From an uncultured bacterium (GTDB lineage Bacteria > Gemmatimonadota > Gemmatimonadetes > Longimicrobiales > RSA9), in NCBI GenBank assembly GCA_937889645.1, contig CALBZE010000097.1, positions 62,001 to 126,000 of the forward strand: a stretch of DNA of 64,000 bases, given 5' to 3'. The notes beneath the pieces are model-generated. The model had not been told where the DNA came from and made no database searches. It saw only the letters and a list, made by a program, of their open reading frames with translations. Below, piece after piece: positions 7,854 through 19,693 of this stretch (position 1 is the first letter of the stretch; the number at the start of each line of letters is the position of its first letter). Made by a program: the position numbers and the translations under genes.

Positions 7854-8372
7854 TCACCTCTGGAGTGTCCCCGCGGTGTCACGGGACGTGGCGTCGGCGA
7901 CCCATTCGCCGGTGCGTCCCCCGGCTTTGTGGAGCAGTCGGACGGACTCGATGCGCATCCCCCGATCGACCGCCTTGAGCATGTCGTATACGGTGAGGAG
8001 CGCGACGCTCACGGCGGTCAGCGCTTCCATCTCGACGCCGGTCCGCGCGACGACGCGAACGGTCGCGGTGGCGCGAACGCCCGGGATCGAATCGTCGGCT
8101 TCGACCTGCACGTCAACGCTGGACAGCGGGAGCGTATGACAGAGCGGGATCAGCTCGTCGGTACGTTTGGCGGCCTGGATCCCTGCGATCTGTGCGATCA
8201 GGAGTGGGTCGCCCTTGGGCGTGCGGCCGTCCCTGAGGGCGGCCAATGTCTGGGGGGCCATGACGAGGATGCCTTCGGCCGTGGCGGTGCGGGCGGTCTC
8301 CTGCTTCCGCCCGACGTCGACCATCCTTGGCCGTCCGGCCTCATCCACGTGGGTGAGTCCCCGGGCATCCAT
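7854..8372 (-). CDS. moaC: Cyclic pyranopterin monophosphate synthase
   Basis: 172 aa, typical length. It converts the cyclic GTP-derived intermediate to cPMP in molybdenum cofactor synthesis, in the cytosol. Diagnostic segments are present: MVDVGRKQETARTA near the start, PLCHTLPLSSVDV, GVEMEALTAVSVALLTVYDM and LKAVDRGM with the conserved Lys/Asp. No strong Shine-Dalgarno site precedes the ATG at 8372. The gene lies 44 bases after holB on the same strand, so coupling to the upstream operon is likely. No other molybdopterin gene is in the window. Confidence 0.96.
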   Translation of the reverse strand: MDARGLTHVDEAGRPRMVDVGRKQETARTATAEGILVMAPQTLAALRDGRTPKGDPLLIAQIAGIQAAKRTDELIPLCHTLPLSSVDVQVEADDSIPGVRATATVRVVARTGVEMEALTAVSVALLTVYDMLKAVDRGMRIESVRLLHKAGGRTGEWVADATSRDTAGTLQR

Positions 8373-8416
8373 GCGACCAATTTAGCGTCGCCGGGGGTCG
8401 AAGGCCAGACTCTCGG

Positions 8417-9568
8417 TCAGCGGCGCGCGGCGAGGGCGCGGCGGAGTGCGGCAAGTAGGTGGGCCAGAATGAGTTGGGGGTTGACGTTGCCGTACGCGAG
8501 CGCGCGTGCCTCGTCGACGGCGCGGATCGCGGCGTCGACGGCGCCGTCGACGGGGAGCCGGCGCGCGAGATCGCGGAGGTTGTCGAGTGCATCGGCATTG
8601 ACGGCGAGCTCCTCCGCGCCGGCTGCGACGGCGGCGAGGTCGCGGAGCCAGAGGGTGAGGAACTCGAGGGTGTCGTAGAAGGTGCCGCGGGCGCCGGCGG
8701 GCGGCACGGCGTGGGCCGCGGCCAGGCGCGGGACCGGGGAAGCCGCGACGGCGGCGGCGAGCAGCTTCCGGGCATCCTGACGGAGTGTCTCGAGTGGGCC
8801 GGGCTCGCCATCGACGGGGAGGAACCCGAGCGCGCGGCCGATGGATCCCTCGGCGAGGCGGGCGGCGGCGCGGGCGGCCTCGGGCGCGACGTCGCCGTAC
8901 TGGACGAGGAAGTCGGCGACCTCGTCGTCCGGGAGCGGCCGGAGGCGGATCGGGAGCAAGCGTGACCGGATCGTGTCCAGCAGCGCGTCCGGGTTGCTGG
9001 CGGTCAGGATGATGGTCGTCTCCGGCGGCGGTTCCTCGAGCACCTTGAGGAGCGCGTTGGCCGCCTCGGGGCTGGATTCCTGGGGGACCAGGTACTCCGC
9101 GTCGCCGATGAGGAAGACCTTGCGCGGCCCCATGGCGGGCCGCTGCACCGCGATGCGGCGGAGCGTCTGGATCTGGGCCAGGAAGAGGCCCACGGGCTCG
9201 CCGGGCGCGGGAGCGCGGAGCGGATTGGCGCGGCGCGCCTCGAGCTCCGCCGCGCGGGCGTCCTCGAGCGCCTCGGCCAGCTTTTCGGGCCCGCTCGCGC
9301 CCTTTGGGCGCGGGAGCGGGAAGAACCAGTGGAGGTCGGGGTGTTCGAGACGGAGCGCCAGGCGGCACGCGGAGCACTCGCCGCAGGGGCCGTCGGCACA
9401 CGGCGCGGCGCAGAGGAGCCGCTGCCCGAGCCAGAGGCCGAGGCGCTGCTTGCCGATGCCGGCCGGTCCGTGCAGGAGGAGCGAGCCCGGCAGGTCGCCG
9501 TTCGCGACCGCGGCGTTCAGCGCGGCGCGTGCGGCTTCGTGGCCGCGGATCGGAAGGAGCCCGCTCAT
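8417..9568 (-). CDS. holB: DNA polymerase III delta-prime subunit
   Basis: 383 aa. It is a clamp-loader subunit that opens and loads the beta sliding clamp. The AAA+ core shows the P-loop GPAGIGKQ and the four-Cys zinc module CAAPCADGPCGECSAC typical of the gamma/tau/delta' group. It also has VFLIGDAEYLVPQESSPEAA (Walker B/sensor region), LLKVLEEPPPETTIILTAS and SRLLPIRLRPL. The ATG at 9568 overlaps the stop of the EnvC-like gene (ATGA, 9565-9568), indicating translational coupling. The pairing with a cell-wall gene is a genomic arrangement, not evidence of shared function. Confidence 0.93.
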   Translation of the reverse strand: MSGLLPIRGHEAARAALNAAVANGDLPGSLLLHGPAGIGKQRLGLWLGQRLLCAAPCADGPCGECSACRLALRLEHPDLHWFFPLPRPKGASGPEKLAEALEDARAAELEARRANPLRAPAPGEPVGLFLAQIQTLRRIAVQRPAMGPRKVFLIGDAEYLVPQESSPEAANALLKVLEEPPPETTIILTASNPDALLDTIRSRLLPIRLRPLPDDEVADFLVQYGDVAPEAARAAARLAEGSIGRALGFLPVDGEPGPLETLRQDARKLLAAAVAASPVPRLAAAHAVPPAGARGTFYDTLEFLTLWLRDLAAVAAGAEELAVNADALDNLRDLARRLPVDGAVDAAIRAVDEARALAYGNVNPQLILAHLLAALRRALAARR

Positions 9569-10815
9569 GGACCCGAGCGCCTCCGGAGCCAGGTGAGCGG
9601 GTCGACCGGCTCGGGCATTCCTCCGCTACGGGTCGGAGCCCGGACCTGGAACTCGATGTGTGGCCCTTCGGGCGTGCGCTCGCCGCCGACGGTGCCCAGG
9701 ACCTGGCCGGCCATGACCGTCTGCCCCTCGCGGACGGCGACGCGGCCGAGATAGAGGTAGAGCGTGTAGATCCCGCCGCCGTGGCTGATCATGACGCTGG
9801 GGCCGTACCCCTCGAACGGCCCGGCCATGACGACGGTGCCGGCCTCCACGGCGCGGACTTCGGTCCCCGGCGCCGCGCCGATCCCGATCCCGTTCCAGCG
9901 GAGCGTCACGCCGTTCGGACGCCGTTCGGGCCCGAACCGGTAGATGAGGCGTCCTTCGACGGGCCAGGCGAGGTTGCCGATGTCCGCGGTCGTGATCGTG
10001 CTCTCGGTCGCGGCGCGACCGGCCACGGCCCGACGCCGTTCCTCCTCGAGGCGCCTGCGCTCGAGTTCGGCGATGAGGTTAGTGAGCCGCGCTTCGTCCC
10101 GCTCGAGCTGGGCGAGCCGCCCCTGCGCCTGCTGCTCGCGCTCGCGGTAGCTCTCGAGGGCCCGCTGCTGCTCGGCCTCGAGCGATTGCAGGTGGGCCAG
10201 CTCGCCGAGCTTGTCCGCGCGGAGCCGCTGGAGTTCCGCGATGCTCGCGGTCAAATCCCTCTCGCGTGCGACCAGATTCGCCTCGAGCCGCGTGACTTCG
10301 TCGACCAGCAGGCGGTCGTAGAGCGCGACCAGGTGCAGGTACTTGTATCGGCTGAGCAGGTCCCCGAAGCTCCGGGCGCTGAACAGGACCTGCACGGTGT
10401 GGAGCGGGCCGCGCTTGTAGATGGAGCGGAGCCGACGGGCCAGGACTACGCGGCGCTCGGTCAGCCGGTCGCGCGTCTGGATCAGGTCGCGGGTCGTCTC
10501 CTCGACGCTGCGCGCGAGCGCGGTCTGCTGGAAATCGAGCTCCCGGAGGACGGCCGCTGACGCGGCGACCTGGCGCTCGATGTTGGCGAGGCGCGTGCTC
10601 GCGTCGCTCACGCGGGCGCGCAGCGATTCCATCTCGCGCTGGAGCTCCTCGCGCTCCTGTCGGATCTGCTCGAGACGGAGCTGGCTCTCGCGGATCTCGC
10701 GACGCAACTCGTCCTGCGCGGCGGCCGGCGCCGCGGTCAGGAGCGCCAATCCGGCCGCGAGAACGGCGGCGGGGCCGAGGCGCGTGCGGTGTCGGGGGGC
10801 ACCGACTCGCCTCAT
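9565..10815 (-). CDS. envC: EnvC-like murein hydrolase activator (degenerate M23/LytM)
   Basis: 416 aa. It has a signal peptide (AAVLAAGLALLTAAPAAAQ), a long coiled coil (about residues 30-260, rich in Glu/Arg/Leu heptads) and a C-terminal LytM domain. In active LytM enzymes the zinc ligands lie in HxGxD and HxH motifs. Here the corresponding stretches read RWNGIGIG and GPHIEFQV, so the Asp and second His are gone. This matches EnvC-type activators, which do not cut peptidoglycan but switch on amidases when pulled by FtsEX. The ATG at 10815 overlaps the ftsX stop (ATGA) and its stop overlaps the holB start, so ftsE-ftsX-envC form one unit. No amidase is in the window. Confidence 0.88.
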   Translation of the reverse strand: MRRVGAPRHRTRLGPAAVLAAGLALLTAAPAAAQDELRREIRESQLRLEQIRQEREELQREMESLRARVSDASTRLANIERQVAASAAVLRELDFQQTALARSVEETTRDLIQTRDRLTERRVVLARRLRSIYKRGPLHTVQVLFSARSFGDLLSRYKYLHLVALYDRLLVDEVTRLEANLVARERDLTASIAELQRLRADKLGELAHLQSLEAEQQRALESYREREQQAQGRLAQLERDEARLTNLIAELERRRLEEERRRAVAGRAATESTITTADIGNLAWPVEGRLIYRFGPERRPNGVTLRWNGIGIGAAPGTEVRAVEAGTVVMAGPFEGYGPSVMISHGGGIYTLYLYLGRVAVREGQTVMAGQVLGTVGGERTPEGPHIEFQVRAPTRSGGMPEPVDPLTWLRRRSGP

Positions 10816-11669
10816 AGGTCGCGCAGATGCCGGCGGACGGCGAGTCCGCTGGCGACCATGCCGAGGATGCCCCCGGCGGCGAGCCCCGAGGCGACCCAGG
10901 TGTCGGGCACCCATTCGACCTGGAAGACCGAATTGAAGATGATCCGGTACGTCCCGAACGTGAGGCCGAGGGCCAGGACGGCGCCGGCCAGGCCGGCCAC
11001 GAGCCCTTCGACCAGGAACGGGCGTCGAATGTAGCCATCCGTCGCGCCCACGAGCCGCATGATCTCGATCTCGTCGCGACGCGCGAAGATCGCGAGTCGG
11101 ATCGCCGCGCCGATGATCACGATCGCGACGGTCGCGAACGCGCTGCCGACGACCACCGCGGCGGCCCCGGCGATGCGTCGCAGCAGGTAGACCTTGTCCA
11201 CCCACTCGCGGCCGTACTGAACTTCTTCGACGAAGGGGTAGGCGCCGATGCGTGCGGCGACGTCGCCGACGACCTCGGGCGAACGCTGCCCCGGGCGGAG
11301 GCGCACCTCGATCGAGGCGGGGAGCGGGTTGACGTCGAGCTCGGCGAACAGCGCGCGGAACTCCGGCAGCTCCTGCTGCGCCACTTCCAGCGCGTGCTCC
11401 CGGGAGATGTAGGTAGCCTCCAGCACTTCCGGGAAAGCCCGCACCTCGGCGAGCGCGAGCTCGACGGCGTCGGCGGGCGCGTCGTCGCGCAGATAGGCCA
11501 CGACCTGGACCCGCGCCTCGACGGTGTCCAGGACGATGCGGACGTTGTACGCGGCGACGGCGAAGAGCCCGATGGCGAAGAGCGAAAGGCCGATCATCGC
11601 CACCGACAGGAGCGTCAGCGACGGTGCGCGGCGAAAGGCGGCGAACGCATCACGCAAGGTGCGCGGCAT
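10812..11669 (-). CDS. ftsX: Cell division ABC transporter permease-like protein FtsX
   Basis: 285 aa. It has four hydrophobic segments: one N-terminal (LLSVAMIGLSLFAIGLFAVA) and three at the C-terminus (AAAVVVGSAFATVAIVIIGA; LVAGLAGAVLALGLTFG; VASGLAAGGILGMVASG). These flank a periplasmic domain of about 130 residues. This is the FtsX layout. It signals through the EnvC-like protein encoded next to it to control septal peptidoglycan splitting. The cytoplasmic loop contains FARRDEIEIMRLVGAT, a conserved FtsX motif. It lies three bases after ftsE on the same strand. Confidence 0.94.
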   Translation of the reverse strand: MPRTLRDAFAAFRRAPSLTLLSVAMIGLSLFAIGLFAVAAYNVRIVLDTVEARVQVVAYLRDDAPADAVELALAEVRAFPEVLEATYISREHALEVAQQELPEFRALFAELDVNPLPASIEVRLRPGQRSPEVVGDVAARIGAYPFVEEVQYGREWVDKVYLLRRIAGAAAVVVGSAFATVAIVIIGAAIRLAIFARRDEIEIMRLVGATDGYIRRPFLVEGLVAGLAGAVLALGLTFGTYRIIFNSVFQVEWVPDTWVASGLAAGGILGMVASGLAVRRHLRDL

Positions 11670-11672
11670 GCC

Positions 11673-12343
<671 letters not shown>

Positions 12344-12347
<4 letters not shown>

Positions 12348-13351
12348 ACTCCGGAACTTGGGGCCGCGGCGCCGTTCCGGGCAAGTCGCACGGCCAGCTC
12401 GAGCGCTTCGATCATGGAGCCCGGGTCGGCGATGCCGCGCCCGGCGATGTCGATCGCCGTGCCGTGGTCGGGCGACGTCCGGACGAACGGGAGTCCGACG
12501 GTCACATTGACGCCCTTGCCGAAGGATGCGGTCTTGAAGGCGGCCATTCCCACGTCGTGGTACGGTGCGACGACCGCGTCGAACTCGCCGCGGATGGCGC
12601 GGACGAAGACCGTATCGGCCGGGATCGGGCCGGCCGCGTCGATCCCGGCGTCGCGGAGCGCGTCGCGGGCCGGGGCGACGATGCGCGCCTCCTCGTCGCC
12701 GAAGAGGCCGCCATCCGAGGCGTGGGGATTGACGGCGCATAGCGCGACGCGCGGCCGATCGATTCCCCAGCCGCGCCGGAGTCCCTCGGCGGTGAGTCGC
12801 GCCTGTTCGACCAGGAGATCTACCGAGAGCAGGTCCGGTACGTCGCGGAGCGCGACGTGTGTGGTCGCGAGCACCACGCGGAGCGCACCGCCGAGCGTCG
12901 TCTCCTCGGCCACCATCATCATGGCGACGGGGGGCGGCGCGGAGCCCATCCGGCGGCCGGCGAGCGCCGCGAGCATCTCCGTGTGGCCGGGGTAGGCGAA
13001 GCCCCCGGCGTGGAGCGCGGCCTTGTCGATCGGCGCCGTGACCACGGCGTCGACGGCACCATCGAGTGCCATGGTCGCGGCCGTCTCGATGGCGCGTCCG
13101 GCTAGCGCCCCGGCAAGCGCGGGGTCACCGGAGCCGTCCCAGTGGCCGGTGACGTGGAAGGCACCGACCGGCGCGCCGTCCGCAACGGTTCCTTCGGGGC
13201 CGACGAAAACCAGCTCCGGGCCGTCCGGCAGAGAGGCGGCGTAGCGCGCCGCGGCGGCCGCGACTTCGGGGCCGATACCTCGCGGATCGCCGAGCGTGAC
13301 GGCGAGGCGCAGCGCGCGTCCCGTGCCCGAGACGGACGGTGAAACGGCCAC
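12344..13351 (-). CDS. pdxA: 4-hydroxythreonine-4-phosphate dehydrogenase
   Basis: 335 aa. NAD-dependent oxidation and decarboxylation in the DXP-dependent pyridoxal phosphate pathway. It shows TLGDPRGIGPEV near the N-terminus and metal-binding/catalytic segments APIDKAALHAGGFAYPGHTE, VNPHASDGGLFGDEE, APYHDVGMAAFK and TSPDHGTA, all in family order. It is translationally coupled to ftsE (4-base overlap). The stop of surA is 18 bases upstream, so surA-pdxA-ftsEX looks like one transcript; surA-pdxA adjacency is also known in proteobacteria. Confidence 0.95.
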
Positions 13352-13368
13352 GCGATCGCCTCCGCGCG

Positions 13369-14721
13369 TCAGCCGCGGATCTCGACGTGCGTCCGCGCCC
13401 GTAGCTCGCCGATCACTTCTTCCATCAGCTTCTGCCGCTCGAGCTGCTGGCGGACGCGGCTGCGCAGCTCGGGGTCGTCCCAGGAGTACTCGCCCGGCTC
13501 CGTCAGCTCCGTCACGCGGATGACGACCCAGTGGTCCCCCTGGCCGATGCCGGTGAGGCGGAACGGTTCGAGGACCTGCTGCTCCGCCTCGACGCCGGCC
13601 AGCGCGGTGGCATAGGGTGCGGGCAGCTCGCCGAGGGCATCGCGACGGAGCGGCCCGACCCGCGGCGCCAGGAGGCTGTTCGGGTCCTGGAGCGACCGGT
13701 CGCCGTACTTCGCCACGAGCGAGTCGACCGGCTCGCCATCGCGCATCCGCTGCGCGACCTCGCGGGCGACCTCCGCGGTCCGCTCGTAGTCCGCCTGGGT
13801 CATCTCGGGGATGAAGAGGATGTGACGCGCCTGGCGCTCGCCGCCCTTGACCCGCTCCACCTTGATGATGTGGAAGCCGTAGCTGGTCTCGACGATGTCG
13901 CTGACCGCGCCGGGCGGGAGCGAGAACGCGGCGCGCTCGAATTCGGGCACCATCTGACCCATGCGGAACCAGCCGAGGTCGCCGGCGCGTTCGCGGCCGC
14001 CCGGCTCGTCCGTGTGCCGGCGCGCCATCTCCTGGAAGTCTGCGCCTGCGCGGATCTGGGCGAGAACCTCCTCGGCCTCGGCTCGGGCCGCCTCACGCGC
14101 CGCGTCCGACGGACGCGGCCGAACGACGACCTGCTCGAAGGAGAGCGTGGCCGGGCGCTGGCCCAGATTCTCGCGCTGCGACTCGAAGTATGCGCGCGCC
14201 TCCGCCTCCGTGACCGGCGGCGGGCGGCGCTCACGCTGCAGCGAACTGAGGTACAGCTCGATCATCCGCTGGCGACGGACCTGCTTGCCGAGCTCCTCGC
14301 GGTACTCGTTCATCGTCATGCCCGTCTGGCGGATCGCCTGCGTGAAGGCCAGCTCGCCGCCAAGAGCCCGACGCTGCCGAGAGATCTCCCCCTCGACGAG
14401 CCGGTTGACCTCGTCGTCGTTGACGACGATCGAGTCGCGCAGCGCGGCCTGAACGACGAGGAGTTCGTCGATCGCCGCCTGGAGCGCTTCGCGATAGAGG
14501 CGGTCGAGCGCCGCCGGGTCCTCGGGCATCTGCTGGCCCCGGGAGGCGAGCAGACGGAAAACGGCTTCGTCGAGGTCCGTCTTGAGGACCACGCTGTCGC
14601 CTACCACGGCGACGATGCGATCGACCACGCCGCTGGCCGGCGCGGGTGCCTGTGCCCGCAGGGCGGGCGCGGCGGCCATCAGTGCGACCAGCGCGAGTGC
14701 GGCAGTCCGCAGTCGGTTCAT
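13369..14721 (-). CDS. surA: Periplasmic chaperone/peptidyl-prolyl isomerase SurA
   Basis: 450 aa. The signal peptide (TAALALVALMAAAPALRAQA) is followed by the SurA N-domain (DRIVAVVGDSVVLKTDLDEA). Then come helical arms and two parvulin-like domains. The first (about 195-295) is intact, with GDLGWFRMGQMVPEFERAAF and VETSYGFHIIKVE; the second is divergent. The family assists outer-membrane protein folding in the periplasm. It is followed by pdxA. Just upstream of the start are a 14-base palindrome (14726-14739) and a strong hairpin (14751-14774). Confidence 0.93.
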   Translation of the reverse strand: MNRLRTAALALVALMAAAPALRAQAPAPASGVVDRIVAVVGDSVVLKTDLDEAVFRLLASRGQQMPEDPAALDRLYREALQAAIDELLVVQAALRDSIVVNDDEVNRLVEGEISRQRRALGGELAFTQAIRQTGMTMNEYREELGKQVRRQRMIELYLSSLQRERRPPPVTEAEARAYFESQRENLGQRPATLSFEQVVVRPRPSDAAREAARAEAEEVLAQIRAGADFQEMARRHTDEPGGRERAGDLGWFRMGQMVPEFERAAFSLPPGAVSDIVETSYGFHIIKVERVKGGERQARHILFIPEMTQADYERTAEVAREVAQRMRDGEPVDSLVAKYGDRSLQDPNSLLAPRVGPLRRDALGELPAPYATALAGVEAEQQVLEPFRLTGIGQGDHWVVIRVTELTEPGEYSWDDPELRSRVRQQLERQKLMEEVIGELRARTHVEIRG

Positions 14722-14725
14722 GACG

Positions 14726-14739
14726 TCTCGATATCGAGA
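14726..14739. promoter_or_regulatory. Palindrome next to the surA start
   Basis: TCTCGATATCGAGA is a perfect 14-base palindrome that begins four bases upstream of the surA ATG (minus strand). It could be an operator or a hairpin masking the ribosome site. Nothing in the sequence identifies a regulator. Confidence 0.35.
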
Positions 14740-14750
14740 TGGAACGGCAT

Positions 14751-14774
14751 GGGGCCGGCTCGCATGCCGGCCCC
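14751..14774 (-). terminator. Hairpin between the PPIC lipoprotein gene and surA
   Basis: GGGGCCGGC (14751-14759) pairs with GCCGGCCCC (14766-14774) over a 6-base loop. There is no T-run on the minus strand after it. It may be a weak terminator or an mRNA processing/stability element. Confidence 0.35.
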
Positions 14775-14814
14775 CGGTTATATCCCATCGCCCGGCCGGG
14801 GTTCCTGAGGCCGG

Positions 14815-16251
14815 TCAGCGCGCGCCGGAGTCCTGTCCGGCGGGCGGCGGCGCGCTCGGCCGCGGCGTCGGCATGTTCAGCCGGTTCGCCTGGACGCGCT
14901 CGATGACCTTCGGGACCGCGCGAGCGAAGATCTCGCCCGCGCCCTTCTCGCGGAGCGTGAAGGTCAGGGCGCCCAGGCTGAACATCTGCTGTTCGCCACG
15001 GACGACGCTCTCGAGGAAGCCGTTGACGCGCCGCTCGAGCGCCTGCGCAGGCGTCTCGCCCTCGACGGGCACGATCCCGCCCAGCCCGACCGCGCGCGTG
15101 ATCTCGGCGAGCTGCGCACGGACCTCGCCGGCCAGCGAGTCGCGCTCGGCCGGCGTGACCGAGAGCCCCTTGCGCTGGGCGTCCGCGAGCAGGATCTCGT
15201 TGCGTGCGAGCCCCTCCAGCAGGGACGCCACGTTGTCGTCGCTCATCGCGGCGAGCTGCGCCCGGTTGCTGGGAGTCGTGCGCGTACGGATCCAGTGCAG
15301 GTACTCCGCGGCGGTCAGGGAGCCGCCGTTGTAGGCGACGAGGGCGCGGGAAGCCGCGCGTCCGCGCAGCTCGATCTCCGGCTTCGACGCGAGATCGCGG
15401 GCGACCGCGGGGGCGCCGTCCTGCACCTTGATGTCGAGCGAGCCCGTCAGCCCCTGAACGTAGGCCTCCTGCGCGTCGAAGATCCGCTGCTGCAGGATCT
15501 GCGCGCGGAACGCGTCCTTGATTTCGTCGAAGTTCGGCATGCGCCTCTCCTCGACCTTGATGATGTGGAAGCCGAAGGGCGATTCGACGACGTCGCTGAT
15601 CTCGCCGACGTCGAGGGCGAAGGCGGCTTGCTCGAACGGCGCGACCATCTGGCCGGGGCCGAAGAAGCCGAGATCGCCGCCGTCACGGGCGCTCCCCGGG
15701 TCCTCGCTGTACTCGCGGGCAAGGTTGGCGAAGTTCTCGCCGGACACGGCGCGCGCCCGCAGGTCGCGCGCGACGGCCAGCGTGCTGTCGCGCTGGGCCG
15801 GCGTCGCGTCCGGCGCCACGCGGAGCAGGATGTGGCGCGCGCGGACTTCCTGGCCCGGCCGCTCGCGGTCGAAGATCTCGCGCAGCTCCTGGTCCGAGAT
15901 CGCCGTGTCGACCTGGATGACCTGGTCGTTGAGCTTGCGGAAGACTTCCTGTTCGAGGATCGGATCGACGATGGCGCTCACGTCGACGGCGGCGAGCGTC
16001 GAGTCGCCCTGGTACGCGGCAGCCAGGAGTACGTAGTCGACCCAGAGGTTGGCGACGGCCTCGACGACCTCCGGTTCGGCCGGAAGACGCGGGTTCTGGG
16101 CGATCATTCCGGCGGCCTCCTCGACGGTCAGCTCGAGTCCGCCCGCGCGGGCCACCACATCGGTGTGGGCGGTCATCGCCTGGCCCATCCCGTCACAGGC
16201 GGCGAAAAGGACCGTCGCGGCCAGGGCGCCGAACGCTGCGAGTTTCGTCAT
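14815..16251 (-). CDS. PPIC-type peptidyl-prolyl isomerase lipoprotein
   Basis: 478 aa. The lipoprotein signal ends LFAAC, then an N-domain, then one parvulin domain (about 135-235: VRARHILLRVAPDATPAQ, GGDLGFFGPGQMVAPFEQAAF, VESPFGFHIIKVEERR). A long C-terminal helical region and a Pro-rich tail follow. It is expected to act at the periplasmic face as a folding factor alongside SurA, which is the next gene downstream. AAGGAGAG just before the ATG at 16251 supports the start. The C-terminal half (after residue 300) has a second, less conserved SurA-like arm. Confidence 0.88.
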   Translation of the reverse strand: MTKLAAFGALAATVLFAACDGMGQAMTAHTDVVARAGGLELTVEEAAGMIAQNPRLPAEPEVVEAVANLWVDYVLLAAAYQGDSTLAAVDVSAIVDPILEQEVFRKLNDQVIQVDTAISDQELREIFDRERPGQEVRARHILLRVAPDATPAQRDSTLAVARDLRARAVSGENFANLAREYSEDPGSARDGGDLGFFGPGQMVAPFEQAAFALDVGEISDVVESPFGFHIIKVEERRMPNFDEIKDAFRAQILQQRIFDAQEAYVQGLTGSLDIKVQDGAPAVARDLASKPEIELRGRAASRALVAYNGGSLTAAEYLHWIRTRTTPSNRAQLAAMSDDNVASLLEGLARNEILLADAQRKGLSVTPAERDSLAGEVRAQLAEITRAVGLGGIVPVEGETPAQALERRVNGFLESVVRGEQQMFSLGALTFTLREKGAGEIFARAVPKVIERVQANRLNMPTPRPSAPPPAGQDSGAR

Positions 16252-16361
16252 GCTCTCTCCTTACCGGAGCCGATCCGAGTGAAAACGTTGCAAGGTACGT
16301 CCCGCCGCGCGGGCGCGCTCGAAGCGCGGCGCGGGGCGGGCGCCGGGAGTGTTACACCACC

Positions 16362-19691
<3,330 letters not shown>

Positions 19692-19693
19692 GC

